DNA from: Wyeomyia smithii
Lineage: Eukaryota; Arthropoda; Insecta; Diptera; Culicidae
Length of the DNA stretch: 64,000 nt
Reading direction: 5' to 3'
Assembly (NCBI RefSeq): GCF_029784165.1
Contig: NC_073696.1
Location: forward strand, 53,387,501 to 53,451,500
This document shows positions 47,571 to 60,149 of the stretch, piece by piece (positions within the stretch are counted from its first letter, which is position 1; each line of letters starts with the position of its first letter). A program made the position numbers and the translations under genes. The notes under the pieces are model-generated. The model had not been told where the DNA came from, searched no databases, and was given only the letters and a program-made list of their open reading frames with translations.

Positions 47571-48051
47571 AAATTCATAATGGATAAATGAGCAGTAAAA
47601 TGAAACAAATGAACATGAATTTAGAAATCTTTCATCCAAAGCAAAGCCAGGTACATTCAGATAATTATCAATTATCTGAAATAACTATTTCTGTTGCTAA
47701 GAAACGATTAAAATTAGCCTTCTATAGCACAGGAAAAAATATTCTCAACATATGTTTTAACAACACTTCACATATGGAGATAATCTTACCTTCAGTTCAT
47801 CAATAACATTGATAATAATGATAATTATTGTAAGGAATTTTCTTGTGGGATGCATGTCTGGAAGTTGTCATTTGAACATACGTTTACTACTTGTCTACGA
47901 CCAAAGAAAACACAATTCTGGTGAAAGTAGGCCATGAAATTTGAAAATGCATTGTTTTCATTCGTCCTTGTCTTTATTTATCGAACACGTGGGTGTTAGT
48001 TGTTTCTAATTTTTGTTTCGATTTCTGGTAAATAATTTGATTTTGTAAATA
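47571..48051. other. Region upstream of the transposase
   Basis: AT-rich; it would hold the promoter and 5' leader of the transposase. No TATA or initiator element could be fixed with confidence. Confidence 0.35.
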
Positions 48052-49893
48052 ATGTCAGCGTTAGAATCAATCATGGCGTACGGAAGTGATAGTGATACGG
48101 ATGAAAGAGGTGATCAATGTTTCGGTCAGTTCGATGATGCTGCCGTGAAGCCTTCAGCGGACTCAGGAAGTAGCAGAAATGACATTGATTCGGATGGTTC
48201 GGAGAGCTATTGGGAAGAGCAGTGCTGCAGGAAAAAACGTAAGCTTACCAAGAAAGAACAGCGTAAAGCTGTCTTGTTGAAGAAACGTCGTATTGCTCAT
48301 CCACCAATCTTCATACCATGCGGGTGCCGGAGAAGCAGTTCAGATTATATATCTAAGGATGATATCTCCATTATACATCGAGCTTTCTGGAAGCTGGATA
48401 TCAGCGAAAAAACGATTTTCTTTCGTGAGAGAGTGGATCGAGTGGCCATCAAAACGAAACGTACATCACACCGACATGAAAACGAGATTCGTAAAATGAA
48501 TTCTCATCGCTTTTCGCTTGAAATGTCAGACAAACGGGTTGTTCAAGTTTGCCGAAAATTTTTCCTGAATACCATCGGTTATAGTGAAGATTGCGGGTAA
48601 AAAAATACTTTATTAGCTCAGATTTTTTTCTTGAAAATTAATATTTTTTTATAGAAAGATTGTGTATCGATACATTGGTTCTAAGGAGGACGAGGTATCA
48701 GCCAAACCTCGGATGCAAGGAAAATATCCCCGAAGTAATGGAAAATGGAATGCGGTTAAAAATCACATTTTCACGTATAACCCAACCATCTCTCATTATC
48801 GCCGTGAACATGCGCCCAACAGACTGTACCTACCGACAGACATCACCGTGAAGCAAATGTTCCTACAGTATTTGGACACGCACCCCGAACTAAAAGTTAG
48901 CTACACATTGTACTGTAGAGTCCTCACAAAGTTAAACATTTCTATTGTGAGACTTGGGCACGAAGAATGCGAAATATGCGTTACTACTTCGCAGCATCAA
49001 ACTGATCTAGGGCACAAAGATGCAACATCAAGACACGGCAGTTCAATATATTGTTGTCACAGGCCATTCAGCTCCCACGTCTCGACGGATTCAAGACAAT
49101 AGTCTTCTCGCAACGATTATTCGCTTTTAACGAAACGTTTGCTCCCGCCGGAAAATATGCAGAAACAAATCCGGTGATAGCATGTTTGTGGCATGAAGCA
49201 GTAAATGGACGATCGACGAACGATTTAATAAGTTGCTTCCACAGAGTTGTCGAACATTTGGCGAAACGAAAAATTACATTTTGGCTTGACAACTGCTCAT
49301 CGCAAAACAAAAATTGGGGACTATTTCTTCACTTTATATTGCTGGTGAACTCACCTTCAGTTAAAGTGGACGAAATTGTCCTAAAATATTTTGAACCGGG
49401 CCATACGTTTATGGCGGCCGATTCGTTCCATGCAGCCGTGGAGAAGTCAATGCGCCAAACACCACCAGTAACATTCCCCGAATTAGTCGGTTCTGTTCGA
49501 AGAGCTAAGAAGAACGTTCACATACTGGATATGCAAGCGGAACACTTCTTCCAATCTATGTTGAAAATTAGTCAGTACAGGCTGAATCAATGCAAAGATC
49601 GACGATACATTGACCAAATCAGGCGAGTTATTGTACAAAAAGGTCGCATGGATTTTCAGTACAGCTGCTCCATTGCCAATGATGGGGAAATAAAAAGTTG
49701 CATGTTGTTTTCTAAAAAACAGCTCAAGCAGGTTTCCACTGAAGGTTTTAAGTTGGAAAATTACCTTAAGCTTTCAAAAAAGTACTGCGGAGTGGAAGTT
49801 TCTCGCAAGGAGCAACTTCTTGGTGCTGTTTTGCCTCTCATCGGAGAGGAAAAAAGGGATTTCTGGAACGATTTACCTGTTAAATTAGGTTAA
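48052..49893 (+). pseudogene. Spliced DDE-like transposase of an uncharacterised animal family, one frameshift
   Basis: Exon 1 (48,052-48,596) encodes an acidic N-terminus (SDSDTDERGD, DIDSDGSESYWEE), a basic patch (RKKRKLTKKEQRK) and a CGCRR motif. A 58-bp intron follows. Exon 2 from 48,655 continues in frame (KIVYRYIGSKEDE), with HYRREHAPNRLYLP and LGHEECEICVTT as a metal-binding-like Cys motif. Near 49,030 the frame shifts. The last 280 codons hold QLPRLDGFK, FNETFAPAGK, ITFWLDNCSSQNKNWG and YFEPGHTFMAADSFHAAVE. These phrases match a widespread family in arthropods and other animals, annotated to my memory only as a domain of unknown function (DUF7869-like). The Cys region looks shortened at the frameshift, so this copy is probably inactive. 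AATAAA follows at about 49,930. Confidence 0.7.
48597..48654 (+). other. 58-bp spliceosomal intron in the transposase gene
   Basis: GTAAAA at 48,597 and a T-rich TTTTTTTATAG ending at 48,654 join GG|A to give an uninterrupted Gly-Lys-Ile-Val reading. Its length is typical for short insect introns. Confidence 0.75.
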
Positions 49894-51337
49894 GAATTCA
49901 TTATTATTCATTTAATCTCAAATATAATCAATAAAATGTTGTATTTTCTGTGAAGAAACTTAAGATCACAAACAATCCATTCCATTTTATCCATTTTATA
50001 GAAGTTTCTATTTCGTTGCTAGTTGCTCAATACACTTAAAAGCGAGAAACGAATTTCACATTTCTTATTTTTGCATATAAAAATCCAGTTTGTTCGGCAA
50101 AGTTGTTGCACATTTTAGAATAAACAACTTTGCCGAAGACATACTTTTAGGCAGATGCCTATTTAAATGGACTTTTGCAGACTTTTTTATAGAATACCCC
50201 TTAGGACCTATTTTTGCAATATCTTTTTATAACGATTTACTACAGTTTTTCAATGCCATTTACTATAACAAAACATAAAATTTCACCGAAGGAAGCTTAT
50301 TTTCATTTCTTATACTTCTTTAGTTATTAAAGATTGGTATTGAAACGTTGCACAAATTTAGTTAGTGCAATATTTTGATAAAATTCTTAATAACTAATGA
50401 TTCTATGATAATGTTACCATAAGAGATCAAAATTCACTTCCTCGAGTGACATTGTGTGATTTACTATGATGAACAAAATTGTAGAATATTCGAAAATTAT
50501 ACAAAATTGCTATGAAAATTTACGTCGAAAAATTTGAAAGATTTTGACAAGCATTCTATAGAAAACTAAAGACTTGCTTTCACAAAAGCTCACTCTAATA
50601 GGCAGATAGAAATTTGGTGTCCCCGGTGAAGTAGTTTCTTATAAAACTTACCGCGAAGTCGGAACATAGTGGATTTTCATATGCAAAAAATTGGAAAAGT
50701 AAGATTGGTTTCTCACCTTTAAGTGGATTTATCACAAAATTGTAACTTCTTTGAAACGGAGAATAAATAATTAAAGCAGTTTCAGAAAGACACTAATACT
50801 CCAAAATCGATTTTATAAGCCAAAATAATTTCGAGCGCGTCTTTGAGGCATTGGAAAAAAGTGGCACAATCTCACACCGGTTTACGGTACATGAAAAGGT
50901 TTTCCATTATTCCATTTCCAGGGATATTCCATTGCAAGACGAGTTTCAATAGAGTATCAATTACCCAAACTGGGTTACAAAAATACGTTATACGCACGCT
51001 CACGTATTTATGCATACACATACAAACACACACACAGACACACACAAGTACACACAATTGTGTTCTACAACGTCTGAGCAACTATAAGTTTGAAGTTATC
51101 CGATATACCATAATCTGGAGCAAGGTTACAGGCTCGTAGTTTGCACCACTATGCAGTGGGACTGTAATGCGGGTACTTTTAATATGGGACAAAACATGCG
51201 GGTACATTCAAAATGGGACAAATACAACTTGGTATTTTTTTCATGTTTTCCTATTCAAACGTATAAATGTTAGTTTTTTTTTTGGAAAGTATGATAACAA
51301 TTATTTCCAATGCTAACTCAAAAGTAACAAAAATCAT
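49894..51337. other. Downstream part of the candidate transposon
   Basis: A poly(A) signal AATAAA lies at about 49,930. The remainder is AT-rich, with a CA microsatellite at about 51,010-51,056. Direct copies of a GCGGGTAC / ATGGGACA motif occur at 51,170-51,230 and again at 51,345-51,360. No further gene was seen. Confidence 0.4.
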
Positions 51338-51945
51338 TACGGGACAGTTATGCGGGTACCGGCAGTTTAGCCCCATAACAATTGTATTTCATTTTAGAAC
51401 TGATTATCGCTTCCACAGCTCAAACAAATAAGGAAAAGTATTCTTTCCAGAAACACTGAACAGTTAAAAATAGCACGATTGTTGTTAACTATGGGAAAGA
51501 TCATTGCTGAGCACATCGAAAGTGAAACGGTGTGAAACTGAATCGTTAAGCAGTTCATGTTTGTATATGATTTCCTTAATGTGGCTGACATGGATGACTT
51601 TCTTTCACGTATGCGCTTGAATTCTTGCTGTAAATTATCGACAAACATCACTCAAAATATAAATGAAAAATCTTTCATCGAGATAACATTTTTTTACCAG
51701 TATGCATAGCGAATCATATCATTTAACGTAAATTATCAGTGCATCGAGTATTTCATATGATTTTTTAATTTTACCCGTCTTATACTTCTGCTTAATAAAT
51801 CTTCTAATGAAGGTTCGACGATTCCGTTCAGTGTAGCGACGTTTGACGTTACGTGCCCAAGCAGATCAACTCTACATAACCTGTAAAAATCCAGCAACAC
51901 CAGCGACATTGCTCATCTAGGGACTGAATAATCTTATATGTGCGT

Positions 51946-52249
51946 GCCTGTGAATTTTGAAGCTTCTTACAAGCTCGGAAGAGTGTCAAAAGACCACAAT
52001 GTTGCTCGTTAAAATCGTCATATCTACGTCTACTGAAAAATCTTCGTCCTTGTTCGAAACATTAGAATTTTGCGCCACCGTGTGAGAATCGTCTTACTGG
52101 CGGTTTTGTCTTTTGTTTGAGTGTGCATGCTTGCTTATAGCAACATCAGTGGCATTACTGCCTACTAAACAAAATTTTTGAATAATCGTTATTTTTCTTG
52201 ACGAAAATCGTCATCCAGTGGCACGTCTGTTTGTCTATGCTATAATCTT
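51946..52249. other. Non-coding stretch
   Basis: Spacer between the candidate transposon and the second mariner relic. No feature was recognised. Confidence 0.35.
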
Positions 52250-53070
52250 TATTTTTTTCAGTTTGAGCTCAAGGAATTTTCATGACATTTGTCGACCAGT
52301 TGTAAACTCAGGTTTGCGTTTAACGTTTTTATACAAGTTTCGATGACTTTGGCAGTTTGAGGCAGAGCGTTGTGATGCAGTAAAATCATTTTTTTCATGT
52401 CTCTACTCGGATGGTGCCAGTTTTTCGCGTAGTGCCCGGCTTAATCGTCTCAATTGAAGTCGATACTATTCCCCAGTGATCGTTTCATTCGGATGCTACA
52501 GCTCATAATAAATAACGCTGGCCTGTTCCCCCCGACTACATACCTTCGCAGCGTGTATATTCGGTTGAGCCAACGACGCAGAAATATGATCGGGCAGTCT
52601 TCATGTTTTCTTTCTTCGGGTTGTTATAATGGATCGCTTTACATCACCGGACGATGCGATGGAAATAACCTTTCCTCTTTTGCCGTTAAAGTATTTGTTC
52701 ACATGTTAAAAACGACGCTCAATGTCCCTTGGCTTCTAATAATAAGGAACCCTGGTTCCTTGTGTTTTAATCATTCCCAAAGCATATAATCGCTTGTAAA
52801 TGGCATGGCGGATAACTTCATATACCGAGGTAAGCTGTTCCTGATTTTGACATGGATTCTCATCGAGTAATTCATCCAATTCAGCATTTTCGATAGAACG
52901 GACAAACAACGGAGCATCATTTCCGTAAACTCATTTTTAACTCTCGATGCGCTTCAGCTGCTCTTTTCTTCCGGTACAAAATCAGACAGGTTTACGTTTT
53001 AAAACGGTTTGTTTACCAAATGGCTGGCGCTATCTATTGACGAATAGCGAGAACTCAGTTGCGTACATAA
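52250..53070 (-). pseudogene. Decayed mariner transposase, copy 2
   Basis: On the minus strand: ENPCQNQEQLTSVYEVIRHA and IYKRLYALGMIKTQG (helix-turn-helix, about 52,745-52,860), KPRDIERRF, then KRKGYFHRIV. Near 52,340-52,420, MILLHHNALPQTAKVI corresponds to the second catalytic Asp block (HDNARPH in active relatives, with the Asp lost here). Stops and frameshifts are frequent. The 5' end (TGGCGCTATCTATTGACGAA, about 53,020-53,070) matches the relic at 17.0 kb. Confidence 0.75.
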
Positions 53071-55584
53071 TGTATAGATAAACATTAGGGGCGGTAGCGA
53101 AAAGGGTCATTTCAAGTTTCGAAAACCTACCATGTACATTTTGTTTATTAGCTCTAAAAAATGGTCTGCTCAAATGGACATGATTTAGGGGTGCCTCAAA
53201 GCGCGCAGAGTTGTGATTTTCCGACCCTCGAAATTCTGCCAAAGGCGGAGTACATGAAATTGAGAAAATTTAAATTTTTTTTCGAAGCCAAATGACTTAA
53301 AATTGAGCTGAAATTTTGCACAGATCATTTTTTAGGCCAATGACCAAAGTGTACATGGTCGGTTTTTGAAATTCGATGATGAAATTTCTATACAGTCATT
53401 GCCACCCTAATAAACAGGAGGTTGGCAGCACGGTCAACAATCAGTACGCGGTTCCTGTTTGCTGTAGTTTTATTTTGCAAATTATGAGTGTTATTCACAA
53501 AAAAAAATAGCAAAAATAGTACGTTATAGTAGAACTATGTGTGCCGTGTACGAATGTGATGGACGGACCTCGTCTAAGTGGATTTTATGGTTAAATTTTA
53601 TCAAACAAACACTCAAACTTAGGGCCTAATTGTGTGCGGTTTGGAACTATAGGTGTGAAAAAGATAGCAGAAGTGTGTTTTTGTGGAAAGGCGGGTGAAA
53701 AACGCTATAGCTTGCATAAATACAAGCAACATGATCAAGAGAGTGATAAAGGAGGGAGAGCGAGACAGACAAAACCAGCTAAGTATCCTATGCCTTTCTT
53801 TTCATTATCTGCATTTTTTGATTTGCTGCGACGGCTGACGAAAAAAAACTGTCAGCCGACATAACACTGATGCACAGGTTGATTGCTATGACGGTGTTTT
53901 GGTAGTGGTGTTCATGTTCACTACGCCACTAGTTATTACTGCGTTGGGACTCGTGTGTGGGATGACGATTAGTTTTATATGTTCATTTGAATGCTTTATT
54001 GACGTGAAACTTATTTTTAATAGGATCTCTTAGAAACCCATTATAGGGAATGGGCATAATTTTATTGTGTCTGCGCGACACTGTTCGTGTTTTGTGAATT
54101 CTCTAGCTTTTGAAATTTTTACTCCCCGGTTAGTTTTTAATAATTATGCAAAATTTTCGTCACGGAACACACCCGGAACGATAAAATGAATAATGATTGC
54201 TTTGGCATTTGCAAATAGATTACGAAAGTTGTATTGTATTGTATTGCGTTTCCTACGCAATACAATTCCTACGCAATACAATTGCGTTTCCTTATCCAAC
54301 TATCGGGCTTTGAATGCATGCATGTTGCCAAATTTTCAATTTGATAGGAATATTTTTTTTTGCGCCAAAGAAAACGACGTCACTTCCGATACGTTGTTAC
54401 CATCCCTGTCCTTGATAGTAATATTCCGGACCCCGACAAACACAAATTGTCGACATGAAAAAATTGTTCGTCGGATTTTCTACTCACCAATTTACGCGAA
54501 ATAAACGGATTTATATAAACTTCGGCCATTATTCGTGTCTATGCCGCGCTTAGCATTTACGATAACACTATGAATTCGTCGAGCTTGATAGCTTCGGTAC
54601 GGTGAAGAAAATTTGTTAGATCGTTCGCTAGCTAATTTTGTTTTTTTTTTCTTAATTTAGTTCATCTTGCATTCATGACTACACTTGTTTTTTTCCTTAG
54701 TCATTCGTTACTTTTTAGATAACATTCTGTAAATTAATAAACCAGAGCCATTTTAACCATAATTCAGATTACTGAAAAATACGTTAAGACCAGAGCAGTT
54801 TATATTTGTCGAGTGTGTGTTCCCGTGCGATCGTATAGCTTTTTACAGTCGATACTTTCCAAAAGGTCGTATTATCTAAGGATAGCTCAACAACGCGCAA
54901 CAGATATCTGTATAAAGATGGTCACTTTACGTGGATGTAATATGAGTGACGAGGCGTCAGCGTGGATAGAATTTTGGTAAGATTGTGTAGTCGACTGGAA
55001 TAAATAAATAAATGATATCTCTCGGACGTAGTATAATGACCTCGCGCGGAGATGTCCGAATATTTGAGTTTGTTAAAATTGGTAATATGTCCCGTATACT
55101 CGCGCGTGCTTTATTTTTGCGGTGATACATTAGCAAACAGAATAAGTAAGGATCGCATTACGACTTTCGTGGCGGATATAACGGACCCATAGGCGCTCGA
55201 ACTCAGCGCGCCGTTTACCAAAACGGACCCTGCTGCAAACCCTTCCCTTATCCACAACATCCCAGTGATTTTTCGTGGAAGTGCAGAGGTGTTCTCGGCT
55301 TCCAACAAAGCGAATATCACGTCAACATATTCCCATACACAATCCTTCATTGACCTGCATTCGGATGCGGCCGGCGCTGGTATTGCCCAATATAAAGATT
55401 GAGGTCATCAGTTTTTACACATTGAGGATGCATGTTAGTCCCAGGCATCATCTGTTGGTTCTCTGTGTAATTACAGCTGATCTGGCAATAACGGAGTAGC
55501 AACCGCGGGCGGTCAATCATGCTCATGCTCAGTCATTGCCACCCTAATAAACATATATTCTTGATTTTTTATTCAATGATATTT
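53071..55584. other. Non-coding stretch with a 24-bp direct repeat at both ends
   Basis: An identical 24-mer, CAGTCATTGCCACCCTAATA plus AACA, occurs at 53,393-53,416 and 55,530-55,553. A quasi-palindrome lies at 54,239-54,265 with a third arm copy just after. AATAAATAAATAAATG is near 55,000. Short frames (53,634-53,864; 55,111-55,350 minus) have no recognisable family. It may be an old inserted element with direct ends. Confidence 0.4.
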
Positions 55585-55828
55585 GGAGGCATCCATAAAT
55601 TATGTGACGCTCATAGGGGAAAGGGAGAGTATCCTTGAGTGTTACGAATTGTTACATAGAAGAAGAGAGTATGATCTGCGCTACGAAACGAAAATCTTCG
55701 GGAAGGCTATATTTTTTTTCCAAAAATGAGCATTTAGGGGTTGACGGTGGCGTTACGTTTTGTTACATATGGTAGATGAGGGTAAAAATTGTTTTTTTTT
55801 TTGCGTTTCGTAGTTTATGGATGTCGCC
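55585..55828. mobile_element. Palindromic MITE, copy 2
   Basis: It begins GGAGGCATCCATAAATTATG and ends GTAGTTTATGGATGTCGCC, 244 bp, with internal GTTACG-type motifs in both orientations. It matches the 37,861 copy in ends, size and layout, with more substitutions. Confidence 0.7.
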
Positions 55829-55870
55829 TTTCTATCTTTTGGACTTATATTCTTGAATATAAACATTTTT

Positions 55871-56010
55871 GCCTTTCTCCTAGAAAGGTGTAGCAATCAC
55901 TGCAAAAACTAAAGGTATAAAAGTGCTCAAAAGGGTGGAATGTCGTATATCACTCGACTCAGTTCGACGCGCCGAGCATTTTCTGTATGTGTGTGTGTTT
56001 CTTGATATCT
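55871..56010 (+). repeat. Dispersed repeat A, 5' fragment
   Basis: GCCTTTCTCCTAGAAAGG followed by AGCAATCACTGCAAAA, TCACTCGACTCAGTTCGACG and a short TG run. It is the same order as 24,233-24,370, then the similarity ends. Confidence 0.7.
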
Positions 56011-59000
56011 AAAAAACCTACCGCAATTTGAAAAAATTGGGATCCACATGCAAAAATTTGAGAAAGACTGCGCAAATATTTGCGCGACCCTGGCAATAAT
56101 CTTCAGAAACTAGGAAAAAACTACACACATTTGCAGGTCAATAAAATCTGCATACGGACTCTGAAAATTTGCATTTTTCAACGCGCATCGAAAAAATAAC
56201 CCTGAAGGAAAGTTTCAGATTGGAATGGTCTGTTCAAATTTTCTTGCTGTAAATTGAACTTTTGATTGAATCTCATTTTTGATAGTGAAAAAAACTTTTC
56301 CTCGTATTGTGGGAGCCCGGGGCCCGGGCCTCTTGGGACCTCTCCCAAATCCGGCTCTGGCCACTCCTAAGCATCATTTTGACGGTTTCGTGCAATCAAA
56401 TCTGGATGGATAGAAAGATGCCTCTAGGTAATCAAATACGACAAATTTCACGAACTAAGCCACGACACTCAGACGTAAAAGAAGACGAAAAAGTTATAAT
56501 TTGCGAAACCACATCAACATTCTATGAAATAAGCACAATTTTTAATAAAGTTTGAAACCTAGGTAACGATTATGTCTTAGCTATGACGCAACTTCTGTCT
56601 AGCGTATAATCATACGTTTTTTTCGATGTTTAAGACGGCAAAAAGCTTCACAATAAAAAAATGCTCACTAGTTATAGTATGTCTGCATTCGAATTGGTGA
56701 AAGATTTCGAAACACTGTAAAATTCGCTTCAAGCTTACTATAGCATTATGCTTTTTTGTGATAACCATAGCATTATGCTTTTCGCAAATATTTTGTGCGG
56801 AATAAGGAGGTTTTTTGCATGTATTTATCTGTCCGATAAATTTCAGCTTTAGCAAAAGTTAAAAGTTATTTAAAATAGAAATTTTTCGGTGTCATCGTAC
56901 TGATAAATGAATGAGTTTTAATCGCCGATATTACACTATATAAATTGGAAATATTTAAATCAATGAATTAGAAATTAAATTGAAAACCATAAGAGTTCAA
57001 GAATCTCTAACCTCTAACGTCTACAATGATAAGATAGTGGGAAAATTCAAAAAAAATTTTTTTTCTAAGAACATCTTCTGTGTTTCAAGTGCATACTTAT
57101 TTCAAAAGTAGCTCTCATCATATATACATAACAATCAGAATCTATTAGTGCAAGCTATTTAAGATCAAGAGCATAAAAATGCTCCATTTTGTTTCGAAAG
57201 AAAAGAGCATTATGCATTGATTACGAAAATACTTTATATTTTGCTATGATTTTTTTTTTCTGAATATTACTAACACTGCAACTTAAATTAAAACTTCGTT
57301 TTCGAAACAACGCAATAACCTAATCTCTTAAAAGGATTTTACCCTTTCACTCAACCTTAGTTGATGAAAAACGCCTGAAAAAAAGTTCAACTGAAAGTTA
57401 TATAAACGATCGACAGTTTCTCAAAAGTTACATGTATATATGCACCAAAAAACATTCACTGCAAACGATCAATCCACATTTCGCACACGTTGAACAAGAG
57501 GGCGTAACCCTAAACTGCCTTCTGGGTATTCATCTGCCTGCACCGGAACGGTTGCATCCTGCAGCGCCTTCATTGTTATTATACGGTGGAAAGCAGTTTT
57601 GCGTACCTTCCCGTACAACAATTCCACCACCCGACGCATCAAGTTTGATGTGCAAAGCAACAACGCGAAAAAAAGTCCTACAAAGCGCGGACCACCGCGA
57701 GATTTGCGGTCGCAGCCACCGGTGACGAACCGGGTTGTCCTTTTCGCTGCGAACCGCGGTTGGCAGCGTGGACAAAACAGAGAGCGCAACAGTTGCAATG
57801 CACATCACTCCGCCAGCAGATCGCTGTTCAACATGAATTAATTTTGTGTTTGTCTCAGTACGGCAGTTTAGCAGCAAGGTAGCGGAATATATTAGCGCAG
57901 TTACGGATGCATAGAGCGAGAAAGGTAAATGAGTTGCATCCTATCTTGTCACACGAGCCAAACCTATCAGCCGCAGAATAACGCGACGCAATCCCCTGTA
58001 GAGGTTAGTTTATCCAGCTCTCGGACACCCTCTTGGGTACAGTATAGGGGAGTGAGTTTGATGTGTTGCAGTCTTCCATCGCTAAGTTTTCTTTATAGGA
58101 ATTAGCAGTTTTTTTCTGTGAATTCTAACACACATATGTATGCTGCTAAATTTCTTGCTAATATAGAACAACATTTAAAGTCACGCTATTTTTCACCAAA
58201 CCCTAATCAGATACCGTGCAGCAACTGGCCGCACGAATATCACGACGCATTTAACCGTGCCCCATGCGGAGGAAAACGCTGAAAATCGCGTACACCTTGG
58301 CGGTGCCGGGAACATACCCGAGAACACACACTCATAAAAATTTTCCTCGGTACGTGCAGTACGCGAATGCAAGTGTACAGCAAGCAACGCGACGCTTGAA
58401 GACGTGAGGAGAAACAAAAACAATGAACAATAGCTACATAAATCAGTGTAATTAGTTTCTTTTTTCGGGATGCAAGCTGATATATGCACTTTACCATGCC
58501 GTGCAACGCGCCATGCTGAGTTTTGTGTGTGTGTTTCGCTCTTTTCTTGATGTGCTGCTTCTCTGCACTGCATTCGCGCTTGATTTCGCGATGCGTTTTG
58601 TTTCAGCGATTCGGTTCGCCATCACGTCTTTTAACTGTGGGTTGCTGCTACGAAGACGGTGAGCTGTTACCCGGCCAGTGGCTGTGGTTGGCTGTTATTT
58701 GACGGGTTACCTAGTGGCAGAGCCTACCGATGGACTTGCATTGGCTAGATGGATGCACATATATTTTCCAGCATCCTCCACCACCATCACTACGGGTTTT
58801 ACATAGAACTTGAGCTTTGCTCACGTGGAAAGACAGCTGTCCAGTTCATGGAACGCTTTATCTGAATTCTGTTCAAAATTGTATTACTTTTACAAGATTT
58901 GTATTTAAAAACAATTTTATGAGACATCGTTATTTTGAAAATTAAATCAAATTAAAATTATACCCAGAGCAAAAATTGAAAAAATCCAATAGAAATTGTT

Positions 59001-59383
59001 CAGGGATGAATGACTGCCTCTGCAGTTAAAATTCCCATAAATAAATTACTTAAAAAAATAGAAATCATCGTGGAAAAGTCACAATCGTGTATTTTTACGC
59101 TTTTGATCACTATAAACTTACACTATTAGCAGATTTGGATTGTTTTGTATAGAATGAAGTTATGTGGATGAAAGTAAAAAGTATTTTTGAAAATCTCTGT
59201 AGATTTATCAGTGTAACCGCTTTTTTCTCTCTTAACTACTTTACTGTGAGTGACCAAAAGATATTCATATTATTCGATTACTCGCATTATACCTGGTACT
59301 GATCTTGTTGAGTATCAGAACTATGTTAAAAAGAAATGAGTTGGATCAATTGAATTTTTTTTTTTAATTTTCCCACTCAAAAG
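56011..59383. other. Non-coding stretch
   Basis: AT-rich to about 57,430. A GC-richer island at 57,430-58,800 has overlapping open frames on both strands (for example minus 57,530-57,877 and 58,193-58,573) without family resemblance. It could hold a promoter or untranslated exon, but I cannot support one. Confidence 0.35.
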
Positions 59384-59807
59384 ATATGGGCCTTCAAAGT
59401 TGGTGCCGCAACGCATTTTTCAAGCGAGAAATGCTTCGAAACCAAGTTCTCTTCGGTTCTCATACCAAAAAGTGCACCATAATGGCTAAAAGTAATAGCA
59501 CGGGCGATCTTAAACCGCTGATGCGTTCTGTACGGTTGTCCTCTTACTAAATTTTGCATTATTTTTTTAGTAAAATGTGTAGGTAGGCTTGCGTGTTGTA
59601 AGGGGCATAAAATATACTGTCTTCATCATTAAGTTGGGTAACAGACTAAGCATATTTTGACTATTTTGCGACTAAAAATCATTTCTATTAAACTAATTTT
59701 ACAAACCTTACAGAATTTTTGCATATAACTGAAACTGGGATTGTCAATTACTGCTCACTCGCTTCTCGCTTGAAAATGCGCTTGGCACCAACTTTGAAGG
59801 CCCATAT
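59384..59807. mobile_element. Short inverted-repeat element (MITE-like)
   Basis: Arms of about 48 bp: ATATGGGCCTTCAAAGTTGG.. through CAAGCGAGAA (59,384-59,432) and its inverse (59,761-59,807). The interior is AT-rich and non-coding. The true ends may lie slightly outside. Confidence 0.6.
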
Positions 59808-60149
59808 ATTTTGATCAAAAAATATCACCACCGCGAAATTTTCAGGGTTGTTTCGAAATTTCGTCAAAAATACTTGTGATTTTTTTCAGATTTTTCAGTG
59901 CCCCAGAACATAGATTTTCAACATATTGTTTTAAATAGTTAATATTGAAAAAATATTTTTTTCTTCAAAAAAAATATTTTCGTAAACTACAACTCAGGAT
60001 GCATTCGTTTGTTTTGCTTTCGTCTCGATTAGACGCAAATTGTTCAGCGCTGCTTAATTCGCAAAATAACAATACATGAGTTATCGTACGGGTGTTTTTT
60101 TGTCGGTCAGTTCTTGTGCAGTGCGATAACAATAGGCTGCAGTATATCG
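59808..60149. other. Non-coding spacer
   Basis: AT-rich. No feature was recognised before the 5' part of the second retrotransposon. Confidence 0.35.

Larger units (their letters stand above)
46005..51945 (+). mobile_element. Candidate long-TIR DNA transposon with central transposase
   Basis: Three collinear inverted blocks flank a transposase-like gene: 46,013-46,052 with 51,903-51,940 (TATAAGATTATT, AGTCCCTAGAT), 46,215-46,226 with 51,826-51,838 (TACACTGAACG), and 46,269-46,298 with 51,338-51,371 (ACTGCCGGTACCCGCATAAC). Their centres (about 48.8-49.0 kb) coincide with the centre of the transposase (48,972). The simplest reading is one ~5.9-kb element with long, indel-ridden TIRs. The left half later received repeat B sequence and a SINE. 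Two independent opposite insertions remain possible. No target duplication was found. Confidence 0.5.

Noticed and set aside
57469..58573. Overlapping 80-126-codon frames on both strands
   Set aside because: Several frames are open at once in a GC-richer patch, none resembles a known protein, and no splice structure was convincing.
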